In this document: positions 14,566-24,156 of the stretch, piece after piece
Layout: every line of letters begins with the position of its first letter
Numbering within the stretch: position 1 is the stretch's first letter
NCBI RefSeq assembly: GCF_002995845.1
Contig: NZ_PVXP01000027.1
Span: forward strand, 1-40,233
Source: Clostridium luticellarii
Lineage (GTDB): Bacteria; Bacillota; Clostridia; Clostridiales; Clostridiaceae
Direction of reading: 5' to 3'
Length of the DNA: 40,233 nt
Position numbers and translations under genes: made by a program
Notes under the pieces: model-generated
Databases searched by the model: none
What the model was told of the DNA's origin: nothing
The model's input: the letters and a program-made list of their open reading frames with translations, nothing else

Positions 14566-17500
14566 TCACTTATTGATCCCCTTTTCAATATCTTTCCATA
14601 CCTCTTCATCACTTTTGTCTCTTACTATTTTATACCTATTACCTTTTATAGAAGTGTCAAACTGGCATATTGCCGAGTAAATGCAGTAAGTGCAAGCACT
14701 TCTGTTCTTATCTTTATAGGGAGTAATTTCTATGCTGCCTTCCAGCATTTTTTCACATATATTTTCTATGGTATTTCTCACATATTTTCTAAGAAGCTGA
14801 AACTGATCCATAGTCGCCAAAGATGATCTGAGTTCTGAAAGACTGCCGTCTTTTTTTACAGAAGCAGGTATAATGTCCGAGTATTTTACCATATCACCAT
14901 CCATCTTTTTGACCAGATCCGGATCATTGAGCAGCAGTCCATTCATCTTCAAACTTTTAACTATTCTTTTCTCTATTTCATCATCCGATATATTTCCCGG
15001 GGACTTTATTATAGGATCATCCAATTTGAAATACAATATACCTGCAGGAATGGCATCAGCATCTATTCTTTCATTTAATTCTGTAAGTATTGCATCCATA
15101 TATATCAAAAGCTGCATTTGAAATCCATAATATATATCAGAAAGTTTAAATTCCCTGGTACCGGATTTATAATCTATTATCCTGAGATAGGTGGATTTTT
15201 CCTCTTTCATCTCATCCACCCTGTCGACTCTTCCAACAAGGCTCACCTCTTCACCAGAATGAAGCTTTATGGAGATTGGAGGAAGATCCTCATTATATCC
15301 AAAGGACAGCTCATATGCCATGGGTTCAAACTTACCTCTTTTCATATGTTCAGTTATAAGCCAGAGGGATCTTACAAGAATCCTCTTTATCCTATCCGTA
15401 ATATGTCTGTATCTTTTAGAACTGTTCAGTATAAAACCCGGCATACTCTTCAAATTCTCATCCACCATATAATTCAAATTTTCTTCGCACCATTTCCGGT
15501 CTATATCCTTCCACGTCAAATTCTTCTTCTTCAAATAAATGGAGAACTTTTGAAGCATTTCATGCATAAAGCTTCCAAGATCCGGAGGACTCAAATTATA
15601 CATTTTTCTGTCTTTCACCTTGAGTCCATACTGTATAAAATATGCAAAAGGGCACTGTGCATATTTTTCAAGTCTTGAAACACTCACCGTCAAATGCTTT
15701 CCATACAGTTTTCTCACCTTGCTGGTATCTAAAATCTCCACCTCATTGTTATAGTAAAAACCATTTATAACGGAACTCAGCCTTTCTTTCCAAAGATCAT
15801 GGTCCCTGTACCATCTGTATACCTGAAGCCAGATAGGATTTATACAGCCATTGTCTCTTATATTTTTCCGCAGGTTTAAAATCAGTTCATTAAAAGTTGC
15901 CTTGGGGCTGTTTACAGATTCTATATCCTCTTCATTTCCTTGCGCATCCAGTATACTGCTCTTTTCTTTTAACTTAGGGAATATCTTCTTTATCATGGAT
16001 ATGATAATAGAAGGCCTTTTGGTCTTTCCTTCCCCATCACTCATGGAATAGCTCAATTTCAAATATTTATCCACAGAAGTTAATGTAATGTATACAAGAA
16101 ATTGTTCCTGCAGAGCTCTATTTTTAGTATTCTCCTTAAGCTCCAATCCCTTTTCTCTGAGTGAATTCCTGTCCTCATCCGTAAAAACTCCTTCTGCAGC
16201 TATGGGTGCAGGAAAAATACCGTCATTGACTCCCACAATATAAAGGGCTCTTATGTCATGACTTCTTACTCTGGCTGCACTGCTCACCAAAACTTGATCC
16301 AGTGATGGAGGGATAACTCCTATTTTATATTGTGAAAAACTATTTGTCAGCATTTCATTAAATGCTTCCATTCCAAAAGTCTCATTTCCCCTTGAGTCCA
16401 CTATCTGATCCAGCACATCTACCACTATACTCCATATCTGTCCATATTCATTTGCCCTATCCAATTTAGAGCCATCTTTAAACTTTTCTATAATCTCCTT
16501 TATCTTTTCTGGAATTTTCAATTCACATAAAAAGTCATATAATCCCTGGCATATCTGGTTTCCTTTTTTTTTGCCTTTTACAGCAGTTGAAAGTTTGATT
16601 ATAGGTGCCCTCACCTTATCTCTTATGGAATTTATTTTGTTTAAATACTCCACCTCTTCTTCAGATATTTGCTTTCCGGAAATACCATAGTCTACCCCAA
16701 AATCCCAGGGTTCCGCCTGAAGCCATCTTTTGCCCCTTATTCCATTTGCAAGCACATAATTTTCCAGCATATCTATTTCACTAAATTCCAGATTTAAAAT
16801 TCCCGTTTTCAAATATCTGAAAACAGACTCATAGGACCAGTTTTTAGACAGTATTCCCACTGCAGAAATTATCAGTACTATAATCGGATTATTGACAATT
16901 TCTCTTTTTTCATCAATAAAATAAGGTATGTCGTATTCATTAAACACTGCTTTTATCAAGCTCTCATACCCATCCATATCTCCAGTTACAACTGCGATAT
17001 CTCTAAACCTAAGACCCTGATCCCTGCAGGCTTTTACTATATCTCTGGCAGCATGTTCTACTTCAGTGTATTTATTCAGTGCTTTGTGGATCTCTATATC
17101 TTTAACCGGTCTGTCATACATTCTATAGGGATATGAGAAGAGGTAACTCTGAAGATGCTGAAGCTCCTGACTGTTTTTAAACCTGTAGCAGGGACTGCAC
17201 TTAAGAATAATAGGCTTGTCATAAGATATATTGTTGTCCCTGGCTATTTCCAAAAGCTTTTTTTCTGTAATTCTGACAGGGAGAAACAGATCCATGCTCT
17301 CAGTGGCAGATTCTCTTTCTCCGCCTTCCATACATAAAGTCACATTTATTTTATGACACTTACACATGATTTTCTTCAACACTTCATATTCCTGAGGGGT
17401 AAAACTAGAAAATTCATCTACCCATATTTCTGCATCATCAAACATTTTGGATTTATCCAGTTTTTCACTGAGCATATTCACCGTATCTTCTAAATCCAGA

Positions 17501-18018
17501 TATTTTTTATGGAGTATATTTTCAAATTGAGAAAAAATTATTGCAATATCCTCCAACTTATTTTTTAAATTTACACTTTCCACCTTATCCACACTGTCTT
17601 TTAAAAGCATAGGAGATATTCTGTATCTTTTCAGTTCAATTATGGTATCGGATATGAAATTTATAAATCCCCGCTTTTGGGCGGTTTTCCCAAATACTTT
17701 TAATTTATCCCTGTTTTCTTCTATTATCTTGTATAAAAGTACACTTCTTCCTGCATCATTTATACTTTTCCTGGTTCCCCCACCTACTTCATCAAGTACT
17801 ATTTCCGCCATTCTTCTAAAACTTAGTACCTGGGCTTTCAGCATTCCCCTTTCCCCTACCGTCTTTATTAAATTTTTTTCCGCTTGAAAGGAGAACTGCT
17901 CGGGAACTACTAAAACCAAATTTCTGTTGTTTCCACTGTATATCTCATCCTTTATCCTGCTAAGACAGTAATGGCTCTTGCCGCTGCCTGATCTTCCATA
18001 TATGAATCTGATACTCAT
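14566..18018 (-). CDS. addB: ATP-dependent helicase/nuclease subunit AddB
   Basis: A 1150-residue AddB. It starts with a Walker A motif in YGRSGSGKSHY. The C-terminal part has the RecB-type nuclease residues (a GRVDRVDE stretch and IIDYKSG) and the cysteines of the AddB iron-sulfur staple: one in YAQCPFAYFIQYGL and three in CTYCIYSAIC near residue 1115. AddB pairs with AddA to process double-strand breaks for recombination. ATG at 18018 has only a weak GGTG site. Unusually, addA is on neither side: surE lies downstream and a stomatin gene upstream. A partner must be encoded elsewhere if the complex works. Confidence 0.93.
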   Translation of the reverse strand: MSIRFIYGRSGSGKSHYCLSRIKDEIYSGNNRNLVLVVPEQFSFQAEKNLIKTVGERGMLKAQVLSFRRMAEIVLDEVGGGTRKSINDAGRSVLLYKIIEENRDKLKVFGKTAQKRGFINFISDTIIELKRYRISPMLLKDSVDKVESVNLKNKLEDIAIIFSQFENILHKKYLDLEDTVNMLSEKLDKSKMFDDAEIWVDEFSSFTPQEYEVLKKIMCKCHKINVTLCMEGGERESATESMDLFLPVRITEKKLLEIARDNNISYDKPIILKCSPCYRFKNSQELQHLQSYLFSYPYRMYDRPVKDIEIHKALNKYTEVEHAARDIVKACRDQGLRFRDIAVVTGDMDGYESLIKAVFNEYDIPYFIDEKREIVNNPIIVLIISAVGILSKNWSYESVFRYLKTGILNLEFSEIDMLENYVLANGIRGKRWLQAEPWDFGVDYGISGKQISEEEVEYLNKINSIRDKVRAPIIKLSTAVKGKKKGNQICQGLYDFLCELKIPEKIKEIIEKFKDGSKLDRANEYGQIWSIVVDVLDQIVDSRGNETFGMEAFNEMLTNSFSQYKIGVIPPSLDQVLVSSAARVRSHDIRALYIVGVNDGIFPAPIAAEGVFTDEDRNSLREKGLELKENTKNRALQEQFLVYITLTSVDKYLKLSYSMSDGEGKTKRPSIIISMIKKIFPKLKEKSSILDAQGNEEDIESVNSPKATFNELILNLRKNIRDNGCINPIWLQVYRWYRDHDLWKERLSSVINGFYYNNEVEILDTSKVRKLYGKHLTVSVSRLEKYAQCPFAYFIQYGLKVKDRKMYNLSPPDLGSFMHEMLQKFSIYLKKKNLTWKDIDRKWCEENLNYMVDENLKSMPGFILNSSKRYRHITDRIKRILVRSLWLITEHMKRGKFEPMAYELSFGYNEDLPPISIKLHSGEEVSLVGRVDRVDEMKEEKSTYLRIIDYKSGTREFKLSDIYYGFQMQLLIYMDAILTELNERIDADAIPAGILYFKLDDPIIKSPGNISDDEIEKRIVKSLKMNGLLLNDPDLVKKMDGDMVKYSDIIPASVKKDGSLSELRSSLATMDQFQLLRKYVRNTIENICEKMLEGSIEITPYKDKNRSACTYCIYSAICQFDTSIKGNRYKIVRDKSDEEVWKDIEKGINK

Positions 18019-18063
18019 AAAAACTACACCACTTTCTAAAAGTCTAGAATTTAAAGATGCAGA

Positions 18064-18147
18064 AGATTTTCGGCATATACCGAAAATCTCCCTAAATTGC
18101 GCATTGCAAACTGTGAATTGTAAACTGTAAATAGTGCATTGAGGAAG
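18064..18147. repeat. Hairpin and low-complexity repeat between addB and the SPFH gene
   Basis: A 10-bp perfect stem (AGATTTTCGG 18064-18073 with CCGAAAATCT 18080-18089) is followed by a string of related units (CAAACTGTGAATTGTAAACTG type, 18105-18135). The hairpin may serve as a weak terminator for the SPFH gene; no T-run is present. The units resemble CTGTGAA-type sequence also seen near 13141-13167. Confidence 0.4.
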
Positions 18148-19086
18148 CTATTTTCTCTGGAGAATATCCGCTATTGCCGCCATATTTCCCAGAGAAGACA
18201 CTGCTTCATTTGGAATTATAAGTTTATTTGCCGGATTCTTTGCCATTTCCTTTAATGCCTCTACTTGTTTTAAAGCTATTACCTTTTCATCAGTACCGGA
18301 ATCTATTATGGCCCTGTTAACCAGATCAATAGCTTTGGACTCTGCCGCTGCCACAGATTCTATGGCCTTAGCCTTACCTTCTGCCTCCAGCATTTGTGAT
18401 TGTCTAAGTCCTTCTGCCCTTCTTATATTGGCCTCTTTTTCAGCTTCAGCCTGCAGTATCTTGGCCCGCTTTTCTCCTTCCGCCCTGGCTATTTCACTCT
18501 GTTTCTGTCCTTCAGCCTGCAGTATTACAGCTCTCTTGTCCCTTTCAGCCTTCATCTGTTTTTCCATGGCCTGCTGAATTTCAGCAGGAGGCATGATATT
18601 TTTGATCTCTACAGACAATATTTTTATTCCATAGGCATCTGTTATATCATCTACCACCCTCAAAAGTTCCCCATTTATTTTATCTCTTCCAGAAAGGACC
18701 TCATCCAAGGTCATATTACCCACAATATTCCTCATATTGGTTATAGTTGAAAAAATTATACCCGCCCTGTAATCCTCTATATTGTATATAGCATCTTTAG
18801 GGCTCAATACCTTGTAGAATATAACATTATCTATGGATATTTTTACATTATCCTTTGTAATAACATTTTGCGGCTCTATATCCAGTATCTGCTGTTTTGT
18901 GGAAACCTTTCTCCGCATAAAATCGGCAAAGGGAATTATAAAATGCCAGCCTGGCTCCAAAGTTCTGTGAAACTGTCCAAATCTCTCTATAATGGTCACA
19001 TACCCAGTATTCACAACTTTAATGGAGTACACTACCGTCGCCAGAATGATTATAAGAATAATCAGAATAAGAATTTTACCAATCAT
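18148..19086 (-). CDS. Stomatin/prohibitin-type (SPFH) membrane protein, QmcA-like
   Basis: About 312 residues. One N-terminal membrane helix (ILILIILIIILATVVYSI) is followed by an SPFH domain (about 30-190) and a long alanine- and glutamate-rich coiled coil with repeated AEGEKRA-type units (about 190-260). The C-terminus contains ADILQRK. Such proteins form ring scaffolds in the membrane and influence membrane order or protease activity. ATG at 19086 is preferred because GGGAGAT lies 5-6 bases upstream; a start at 19104 adds six residues without a site. It is 35 bases after nfeD, and SPFH/NfeD pairs are a known gene partnership. Confidence 0.9.
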   Translation of the reverse strand: MIGKILILIILIIILATVVYSIKVVNTGYVTIIERFGQFHRTLEPGWHFIIPFADFMRRKVSTKQQILDIEPQNVITKDNVKISIDNVIFYKVLSPKDAIYNIEDYRAGIIFSTITNMRNIVGNMTLDEVLSGRDKINGELLRVVDDITDAYGIKILSVEIKNIMPPAEIQQAMEKQMKAERDKRAVILQAEGQKQSEIARAEGEKRAKILQAEAEKEANIRRAEGLRQSQMLEAEGKAKAIESVAAAESKAIDLVNRAIIDSGTDEKVIALKQVEALKEMAKNPANKLIIPNEAVSSLGNMAAIADILQRK

Positions 19087-19121
19087 ATTAACATCTCCCA
19101 TCATATTATATTATTACGAGA

Positions 19122-19544
19122 TCACACTTTTTTTATGTCAAATTTATTTCCTTCCATTCCCAGTATTTTTATTCTGTCACCTTTTTTCAGAACATATTCA
19201 CTGTCCTTTACTTTCCAGTAGATACCATCAACTTTAATTCCATTATTTTTCACCATTTCCTCGTCTACCACAATTTCCCTGCCCACATAGGTCTTTTCTC
19301 TAACCGGCGTGGGTTTTACAGATTGTTTTATTTTTCTCTTCACTAAAGGGTAACACACAATTACGAGTACGATACTGACAACTGCAAATACTATAAGCTG
19401 TACCACAAATGAATAGCCAAGTATTTCGGCTGCAATAGCTGCGATGGCTCCAATGGTAAACCATATAAATAGAAATGCACTGGTCACCATATCTATTATC
19501 AAAGCTGCTAGTCCAATTACAATCCATAAAATAAGTTCAAACAT
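19122..19544 (-). CDS. NfeD-like membrane protein
   Basis: A 140-residue short-form NfeD. The first 75 residues contain two or three membrane helices (WIVIGLAALIIDMVTSAFLF and VVQLIVFAVVSIVLVIVCYP), and residues about 85-140 form the OB-fold NfeD domain ending LGMEGNKFDIKKV. It is thought to act with the neighbouring SPFH protein. ATG at 19544 has a strong AAAGGAGG site. A promoter on the minus strand reads TTGCAT (19595-19590), 17 bases, TATTAT (19572-19567), so nfeD and the SPFH gene likely form one operon. Confidence 0.9.
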   Translation of the reverse strand: MFELILWIVIGLAALIIDMVTSAFLFIWFTIGAIAAIAAEILGYSFVVQLIVFAVVSIVLVIVCYPLVKRKIKQSVKPTPVREKTYVGREIVVDEEMVKNNGIKVDGIYWKVKDSEYVLKKGDRIKILGMEGNKFDIKKV

Positions 19545-19566
19545 ACAATCCTCCTTTTATCATTCT

Positions 19567-19595
19567 ATAATATAATGATACACTATTATATGCAA
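19567..19595 (-). promoter_or_regulatory. Probable sigma-A promoter of nfeD-SPFH
   Basis: On the minus strand TTGCAT (19595-19590), 17 bases, TATTAT (19572-19567), in the short gap between nadE and nfeD. Five of six bases match at -10 and four of six at -35. Confidence 0.45.
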
Positions 19596-19605
19596 TTAAC
19601 AAAGT

Positions 19606-21519
19606 TCAAATGGAATCAATCCACAATTTAAAGCTGGCATCTGAAGGCATTCTCCAGTCCCCTCTGGGTGATAAACTCACAGTACCTACCTTTGGACCGT
19701 CTGGAATGGCAGATCTTTTAAACTGCTGGGTAAAAAATCTCTTTATAAATACGTGAAGCCATTTTTTTATAACCTCACTGCTGTAATTATTTTTAAAAGC
19801 ATGTTCCGCCAAAAAAAGTATCTTCTCTGGAGAATAGTTCAATCTTATAAAATAGTATAAAAAGAAATCGTGAAGTTCGTAGGGTCCCACTATATCCTCT
19901 GTCTTCTGGGATATTTCCCCGCTTATGTCCTTGGGCAGAAGTTCGGGACTAACAGGTGTATTCAATATATCCAGCAAAATACTGGATATATTTTGAGAAG
20001 CTTCTCTGTCCGCCACATATCTCACCAGATATCTCACCAAAGTTTTTGGTATGGAACAATTAACACCATACATGGACATATGATCTCCATTGTATGTAGA
20101 CCAGCCCAGGGCCAGCTCCGACAGATCTCCGGTTCCAACCACCAGTCCCCCCTCTTTATTTGCTATATCCATTAGAATCTGGGTTCTCTCCCTTGCCTGA
20201 ACATTTTCATAAGTTACATCGTGTATATTTCTGTCATGGGAAATATCTCTAAAGTGCTGGAGGCATGCATCTACTATGCTGATCTCTCTGAATTCCGTCC
20301 CTAAACTTTTACAAAGATTCACTGCATTGCTATAAGTCCTGTCCGTAGTCCCAAAACCAGGCATGGTAACAGTTATTATATTTTTTCTTGAAATATTCAA
20401 AGTATCAAAAGTCTTCACAGCCACCAGCATGGCCAAAGTAGAATCAAGCCCTCCTGATATGCCTATAACAGCTTTTTTCAAATTGGTATGTACTATTCTT
20501 TTTCCAAGGGCAGCAGTTTGTATACTGAATATCTCCCTGCACCTTATCTCCCTTTCATTTTTATTCTCAGGCACAAAGGGATGCTTATCGACTTTTCTGT
20601 CAAAATCCCCATAATCAAAATTTTCAAATTCAAATTCTATGTTTACCGGTTTTTGAGAAAATGACTTTATATTGTCCCTAAAGCTTACATTTTTAAGACG
20701 CTGACTATTCAATTTATCCAGATCCACAATAGAGGTTATAACCTCATTCTCCCTTTTGAATCTTTCATTTGCCTTTAAGAGCACACCATTCTCAGAAATG
20801 CACAGATCACCGCTGAACACCAAATCCGTAGAGGATTCAAATACTCCTGAAGACGCATATATATAAGAACACATACATCTGGCACTTTGTGAACATACCA
20901 AGTTTCTTCTATAAGAAGATTTACTTACGATTTCATTAGAAGCAGAAAGGTTCCCCAGTATGTTTGCCCCCATGAGACAGAGATAACTGCTGGGAGGTAT
21001 TACAGCCCAGAGATCCTCACATATTTCAAACCCAAATTTAAAATCCCCGCAGTTAAATATCAAGCTTACACCAAAGGGGATATTCTGTTGAAAATAAAAA
21101 CTGATTCTTTCATCTATAATATGAAGTCCTTCTGTAAACCACCTTTTCTCATAGAATTCTTCATAATTTGGAATGTAACTTTTAGGAACGACTCCCAGGA
21201 TCTTTCCTTTAAATATTACACATGCACAATTATAAAGGCAGTTATTATATACAACAGGCAGTCCCACTGCTACGAGAATATCCTTATTCTGCAGATACCT
21301 GCATAGTTTCTCCAGACCTTTCACTGCCTTTTTTAAAAGCAGCTGCTGCTCAAAGAGATCTGCACAGGTATAGGATGTTACACAAAGTTCTGGAAATACA
21401 ACAAGCTTTGATTTCTCAATTAATGCTTTATCTATGCATTTTTCTATATTATTCAGGTTGAACTCTATATCCCCCACATTTGTCAACGGACAAGCCGCTG
21501 ACACCCTTATAAAATTCAC
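19606..21519 (-). CDS. nadE: Glutamine-dependent NAD synthetase
   Basis: A 637-residue two-domain enzyme. The N-terminal nitrilase-type glutaminase has the catalytic triad E44 (VVFPELC), K113 (VPKSYIPNY) and C167 (FEICEDLW). The C-terminal NAD synthase domain has the pyrophosphatase loop SGGLDS (355-360). It converts nicotinate adenine dinucleotide to NAD with glutamine-derived ammonia. Start is GTG at 21519, preceded by AGGAGG at 9 bases. A possible promoter on the minus strand has TATAAT at 21574-21569 with a weak -35. No partner genes are obvious; NAD supply is consistent with the redox theme of the window but not evidence of a link. Confidence 0.96.
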   Translation of the reverse strand: MNFIRVSAACPLTNVGDIEFNLNNIEKCIDKALIEKSKLVVFPELCVTSYTCADLFEQQLLLKKAVKGLEKLCRYLQNKDILVAVGLPVVYNNCLYNCACVIFKGKILGVVPKSYIPNYEEFYEKRWFTEGLHIIDERISFYFQQNIPFGVSLIFNCGDFKFGFEICEDLWAVIPPSSYLCLMGANILGNLSASNEIVSKSSYRRNLVCSQSARCMCSYIYASSGVFESSTDLVFSGDLCISENGVLLKANERFKRENEVITSIVDLDKLNSQRLKNVSFRDNIKSFSQKPVNIEFEFENFDYGDFDRKVDKHPFVPENKNEREIRCREIFSIQTAALGKRIVHTNLKKAVIGISGGLDSTLAMLVAVKTFDTLNISRKNIITVTMPGFGTTDRTYSNAVNLCKSLGTEFREISIVDACLQHFRDISHDRNIHDVTYENVQARERTQILMDIANKEGGLVVGTGDLSELALGWSTYNGDHMSMYGVNCSIPKTLVRYLVRYVADREASQNISSILLDILNTPVSPELLPKDISGEISQKTEDIVGPYELHDFFLYYFIRLNYSPEKILFLAEHAFKNNYSSEVIKKWLHVFIKRFFTQQFKRSAIPDGPKVGTVSLSPRGDWRMPSDASFKLWIDSI

Positions 21520-21624
21520 TATATTTTACCTCCTCTAAAAAGTTTCTGAATTTTTCACTATATATTATATTATAGATAATCTTGAGCAAATTGAAAATCC
21601 TTTTAAAAATTACCTACGATTTAA

Positions 21625-21789
21625 TTAATCACTCATAAGCATTATAATTGGAACCAGTGTGGACACTACAGCCAAAAGCCAGACTCCAAAGGCAGCCAGC
21701 CCGTTATTTTCCCTCACCCACAGGGAAATCCCATAGCTAAATGTATAATAACCTGAGCATAATATTAAAAAACACAGCATATATTTCAT
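21625..21789 (-). CDS. Small two-helix membrane protein, D-subunit-like, of germinant receptor cluster 1
   Basis: A 54-residue frame too short for most gene finders. It begins MKYMLCFLILCSG and ends VSTLVPIIMLMSD. Two hydrophobic helices flank a short polar turn (WVRENNG). Its ATG overlaps the gerC stop codon as ATGA, so it should be translated by coupling. In Bacillus and Clostridium, small two-helix D-subunit proteins of this size lie at or near germinant receptor operons and modulate the receptor. Position, size and topology all fit that class; sequence similarity could not be tested. Confidence 0.7.
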   Translation of the reverse strand: MKYMLCFLILCSGYYTFSYGISLWVRENNGLAAFGVWLLAVVSTLVPIIMLMSD

Positions 21790-23051
21790 TTTTCTACCTT
21801 TCCTTCAGAATTCCAAATATCCGATGTATAGAAACCTACTCCCATCCTTCTCACATTTACAGTTAAATTCACATTGATCTTTGCATCTTTATAATGGCTC
21901 AGCCAGTTATAATTTTCCCATTCCTGAATGGTTTTAAAATTATCCACTAGATGGTATCCAAATCCGAAAATATCGGATTCATATTCCTTTTGGGTTTTTT
22001 CAATGGTTTTATTTATGCCCTTCAACAAAAAATTTTTTATTTGATTATTCAAATCCTGCACCATGTATAATTTTTCATAGGGAATTTTATTCTTAATTGA
22101 AACTATATCCGCATCTACCTTCAAATTCACATCAACTACAGGCTTTCCATTGCTGAAATGTGCCTTTATTTTCGGCTTTCTGGCTAATTTAATATAGGAT
22201 GCAATGACAGTATCGGGTTTGTATTTGTCGTTTATGGTCATTGTGGCACCTTTAAGCTTGCCTTCTACAAGAAGAAAATATCTGGTTTCATAACTGTCCA
22301 GGTATCCTACCATTTTATCTCCATTGAATACAGCTGTACCTGAAAGCTCCCTTTTAGCTGATCCCTTCCTCGGAACTTCCTCGGGCAGATATCCTTTGCC
22401 CGTAACAGGCGGATTATCTACGCCTTCATTTTGATTTTTTTCATTTTGATAGTTATTTACACCTCCATAGGCTGCAACAGGCTGATCATAATTTGAAAGA
22501 ATGCTCCTATAAAAATTAAAAAATTGCTCGTGAGTAGAATAGGAATTATGCAGAGGCTGAGAAAAAAACAGTTCAACCATCTTAGGAAGACTCTCTCCTA
22601 TAATGGATAAATTCTCTCTGATGAAATCCTCGGCATTACCTCTTACAACGGTAATTGACACAGTATTTCTCAACTCCCTGTACCTTTGTATTCCCAGGAT
22701 ATAACCTCCTACTCCCTCCGTTGCAACCTTTTCTGAAAATACAATAACTTTTAAATGTTTCAGTGTAACCTGGCGGGAAATTTCCTGTCCAAACATTTCC
22801 ATGGCTTCAATCAAGCTGGGAGCTTCTATAACAGCTACATTGGCCTGCATGCGCTGAGTGCCCTCCTGATTTCTGTTTACTGCACCATATACAGGATATT
22901 GTATGGTAATTTTAAATTTATTGTTGCTTCCCCTGTCTACTCCCAGCATCACCGGATAGACTTCATCATCGATTTCCACCGCATCATAACAGCCTGTAAG
23001 CATAGTAAATAATATAATAAAGAGCAGAAGCAAGTTAATTTTTCTGTACAT
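21786..23051 (-). CDS. Spore germination lipoprotein GerC family (cluster 1)
   Basis: A 421-residue Ger(x)C protein. The N-terminus is a lipoprotein signal (LLLLFIILFTMLTGCYD) with the lipobox cysteine at about residue 21. The rest is the two-part GerC fold, with conserved segments such as VMLGVDRG and SLPKMVELFFSQPLHNS. It is the C-subunit of a nutrient germinant receptor in the inner spore membrane, exposed on the outer face. ATG at 23051 has a GGTGG site at 8 bases; GTG at 23063 lies inside that site and is rejected. It overlaps the end of the upstream gerB by 17 bases. Confidence 0.92.
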   Translation of the reverse strand: MYRKINLLLLFIILFTMLTGCYDAVEIDDEVYPVMLGVDRGSNNKFKITIQYPVYGAVNRNQEGTQRMQANVAVIEAPSLIEAMEMFGQEISRQVTLKHLKVIVFSEKVATEGVGGYILGIQRYRELRNTVSITVVRGNAEDFIRENLSIIGESLPKMVELFFSQPLHNSYSTHEQFFNFYRSILSNYDQPVAAYGGVNNYQNEKNQNEGVDNPPVTGKGYLPEEVPRKGSAKRELSGTAVFNGDKMVGYLDSYETRYFLLVEGKLKGATMTINDKYKPDTVIASYIKLARKPKIKAHFSNGKPVVDVNLKVDADIVSIKNKIPYEKLYMVQDLNNQIKNFLLKGINKTIEKTQKEYESDIFGFGYHLVDNFKTIQEWENYNWLSHYKDAKINVNLTVNVRRMGVGFYTSDIWNSEGKVEK

Positions 23052-24141
23052 TTTGATTCCCACCTTTTTTCTTGAAGATAATGGCTATGACAAGCACGGC
23101 AGCAGGTATAAAATAATTTATAACCATGCTGTATTCCCGAATGAATACCAGGTTTATAGACACCAGCTCCAACATATTCTGAGGGATAATCGCCACAATA
23201 AAAACCAGGAAGGCAAAAGGCAGCAGAAGGGGCCTGTGATCTTTTACATGGTATATTTTACAGTAAATACTTATACATATGTAAAATGCTATGGCTGTAG
23301 TTATCATGGAAGGTATAATCCAGGTCACCAGAAATATTGTCTCCACCCTTTGAATAAACCTGTTAAAATAAATTGTCCTTGAAAGTTCAAAAATACCCGA
23401 TATGTTTTCTTTTCCAAAAGCATAGTTGAAAGAGGCCAGGTAAAATAAAAAGCAGAACATGAATACAACTCCAGAGAATATTATACTTATAATACCTGCC
23501 TTCTTTGTCTCCTCCAGATCTCTCAGTGAGTTAGGTACAATAAATAAAATAAGAGCTTCATCATAGGAAGAACTTCTCAAAAATTCGGACCACAGAGTAT
23601 TGGAAATACCATATCCAAGGTAGGGTTTTAAATGATTGAAATTATATATTGGATAGGCCATGGAAAACACCAGAACAAGCCCTACTATAACAGGAACAAG
23701 ACAAATGCCGCACAACTGGCCAAGCCCTTTGAATCCAAAATATGCAATCAAAATTGACACAAGCAGAATACTTCCCATTATAAAGCTGGGGGGGGTTTTC
23801 GGCAGATTGTATATTTTAATCATATCCACAAATTCCCTCAAATTGGAGCCTGCATAAAAAACACAATATACACATAATATCATTCCAAGGATCTTGCCAA
23901 AGAACTTTCCAACCACTTCGTCAAGTACTTCAATCAAATTCATTCCTGGAAATCTTCTCATAAGCATGTACGTAATATAAAAAAATATTATGCTGATGAT
24001 ACAGGAGCCTATAGTGGAATACCAGGCCGCAGTTCCAACTCTCTGCACTATGGTTGCAGTACTGGCATAAAATATTTTATTTATAATAGCTAAAACCACA
24101 AGACATACAGCTTGGAATAACCCTATATTACCCTCGTTCAT
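23035..24141 (-). CDS. Spore germination protein GerB family (cluster 1)
   Basis: A 368-residue protein with about ten membrane helices, of the GerAB branch of the amino acid/polyamine transporter superfamily. It is the B-subunit thought to bind the germinant. ATG at 24141 has GGTGG at 6 bases, and the gene starts 15 bases after gerA. Together with the preceding gerA and following gerC it forms a standard receptor operon; the nutrient cannot be inferred. Confidence 0.93.
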   Translation of the reverse strand: MNEGNIGLFQAVCLVVLAIINKIFYASTATIVQRVGTAAWYSTIGSCIISIIFFYITYMLMRRFPGMNLIEVLDEVVGKFFGKILGMILCVYCVFYAGSNLREFVDMIKIYNLPKTPPSFIMGSILLVSILIAYFGFKGLGQLCGICLVPVIVGLVLVFSMAYPIYNFNHLKPYLGYGISNTLWSEFLRSSSYDEALILFIVPNSLRDLEETKKAGIISIIFSGVVFMFCFLFYLASFNYAFGKENISGIFELSRTIYFNRFIQRVETIFLVTWIIPSMITTAIAFYICISIYCKIYHVKDHRPLLLPFAFLVFIVAIIPQNMLELVSINLVFIREYSMVINYFIPAAVLVIAIIFKKKGGNQNVQKN

Positions 24142-24156
24142 AAATTTCCACCTGCT

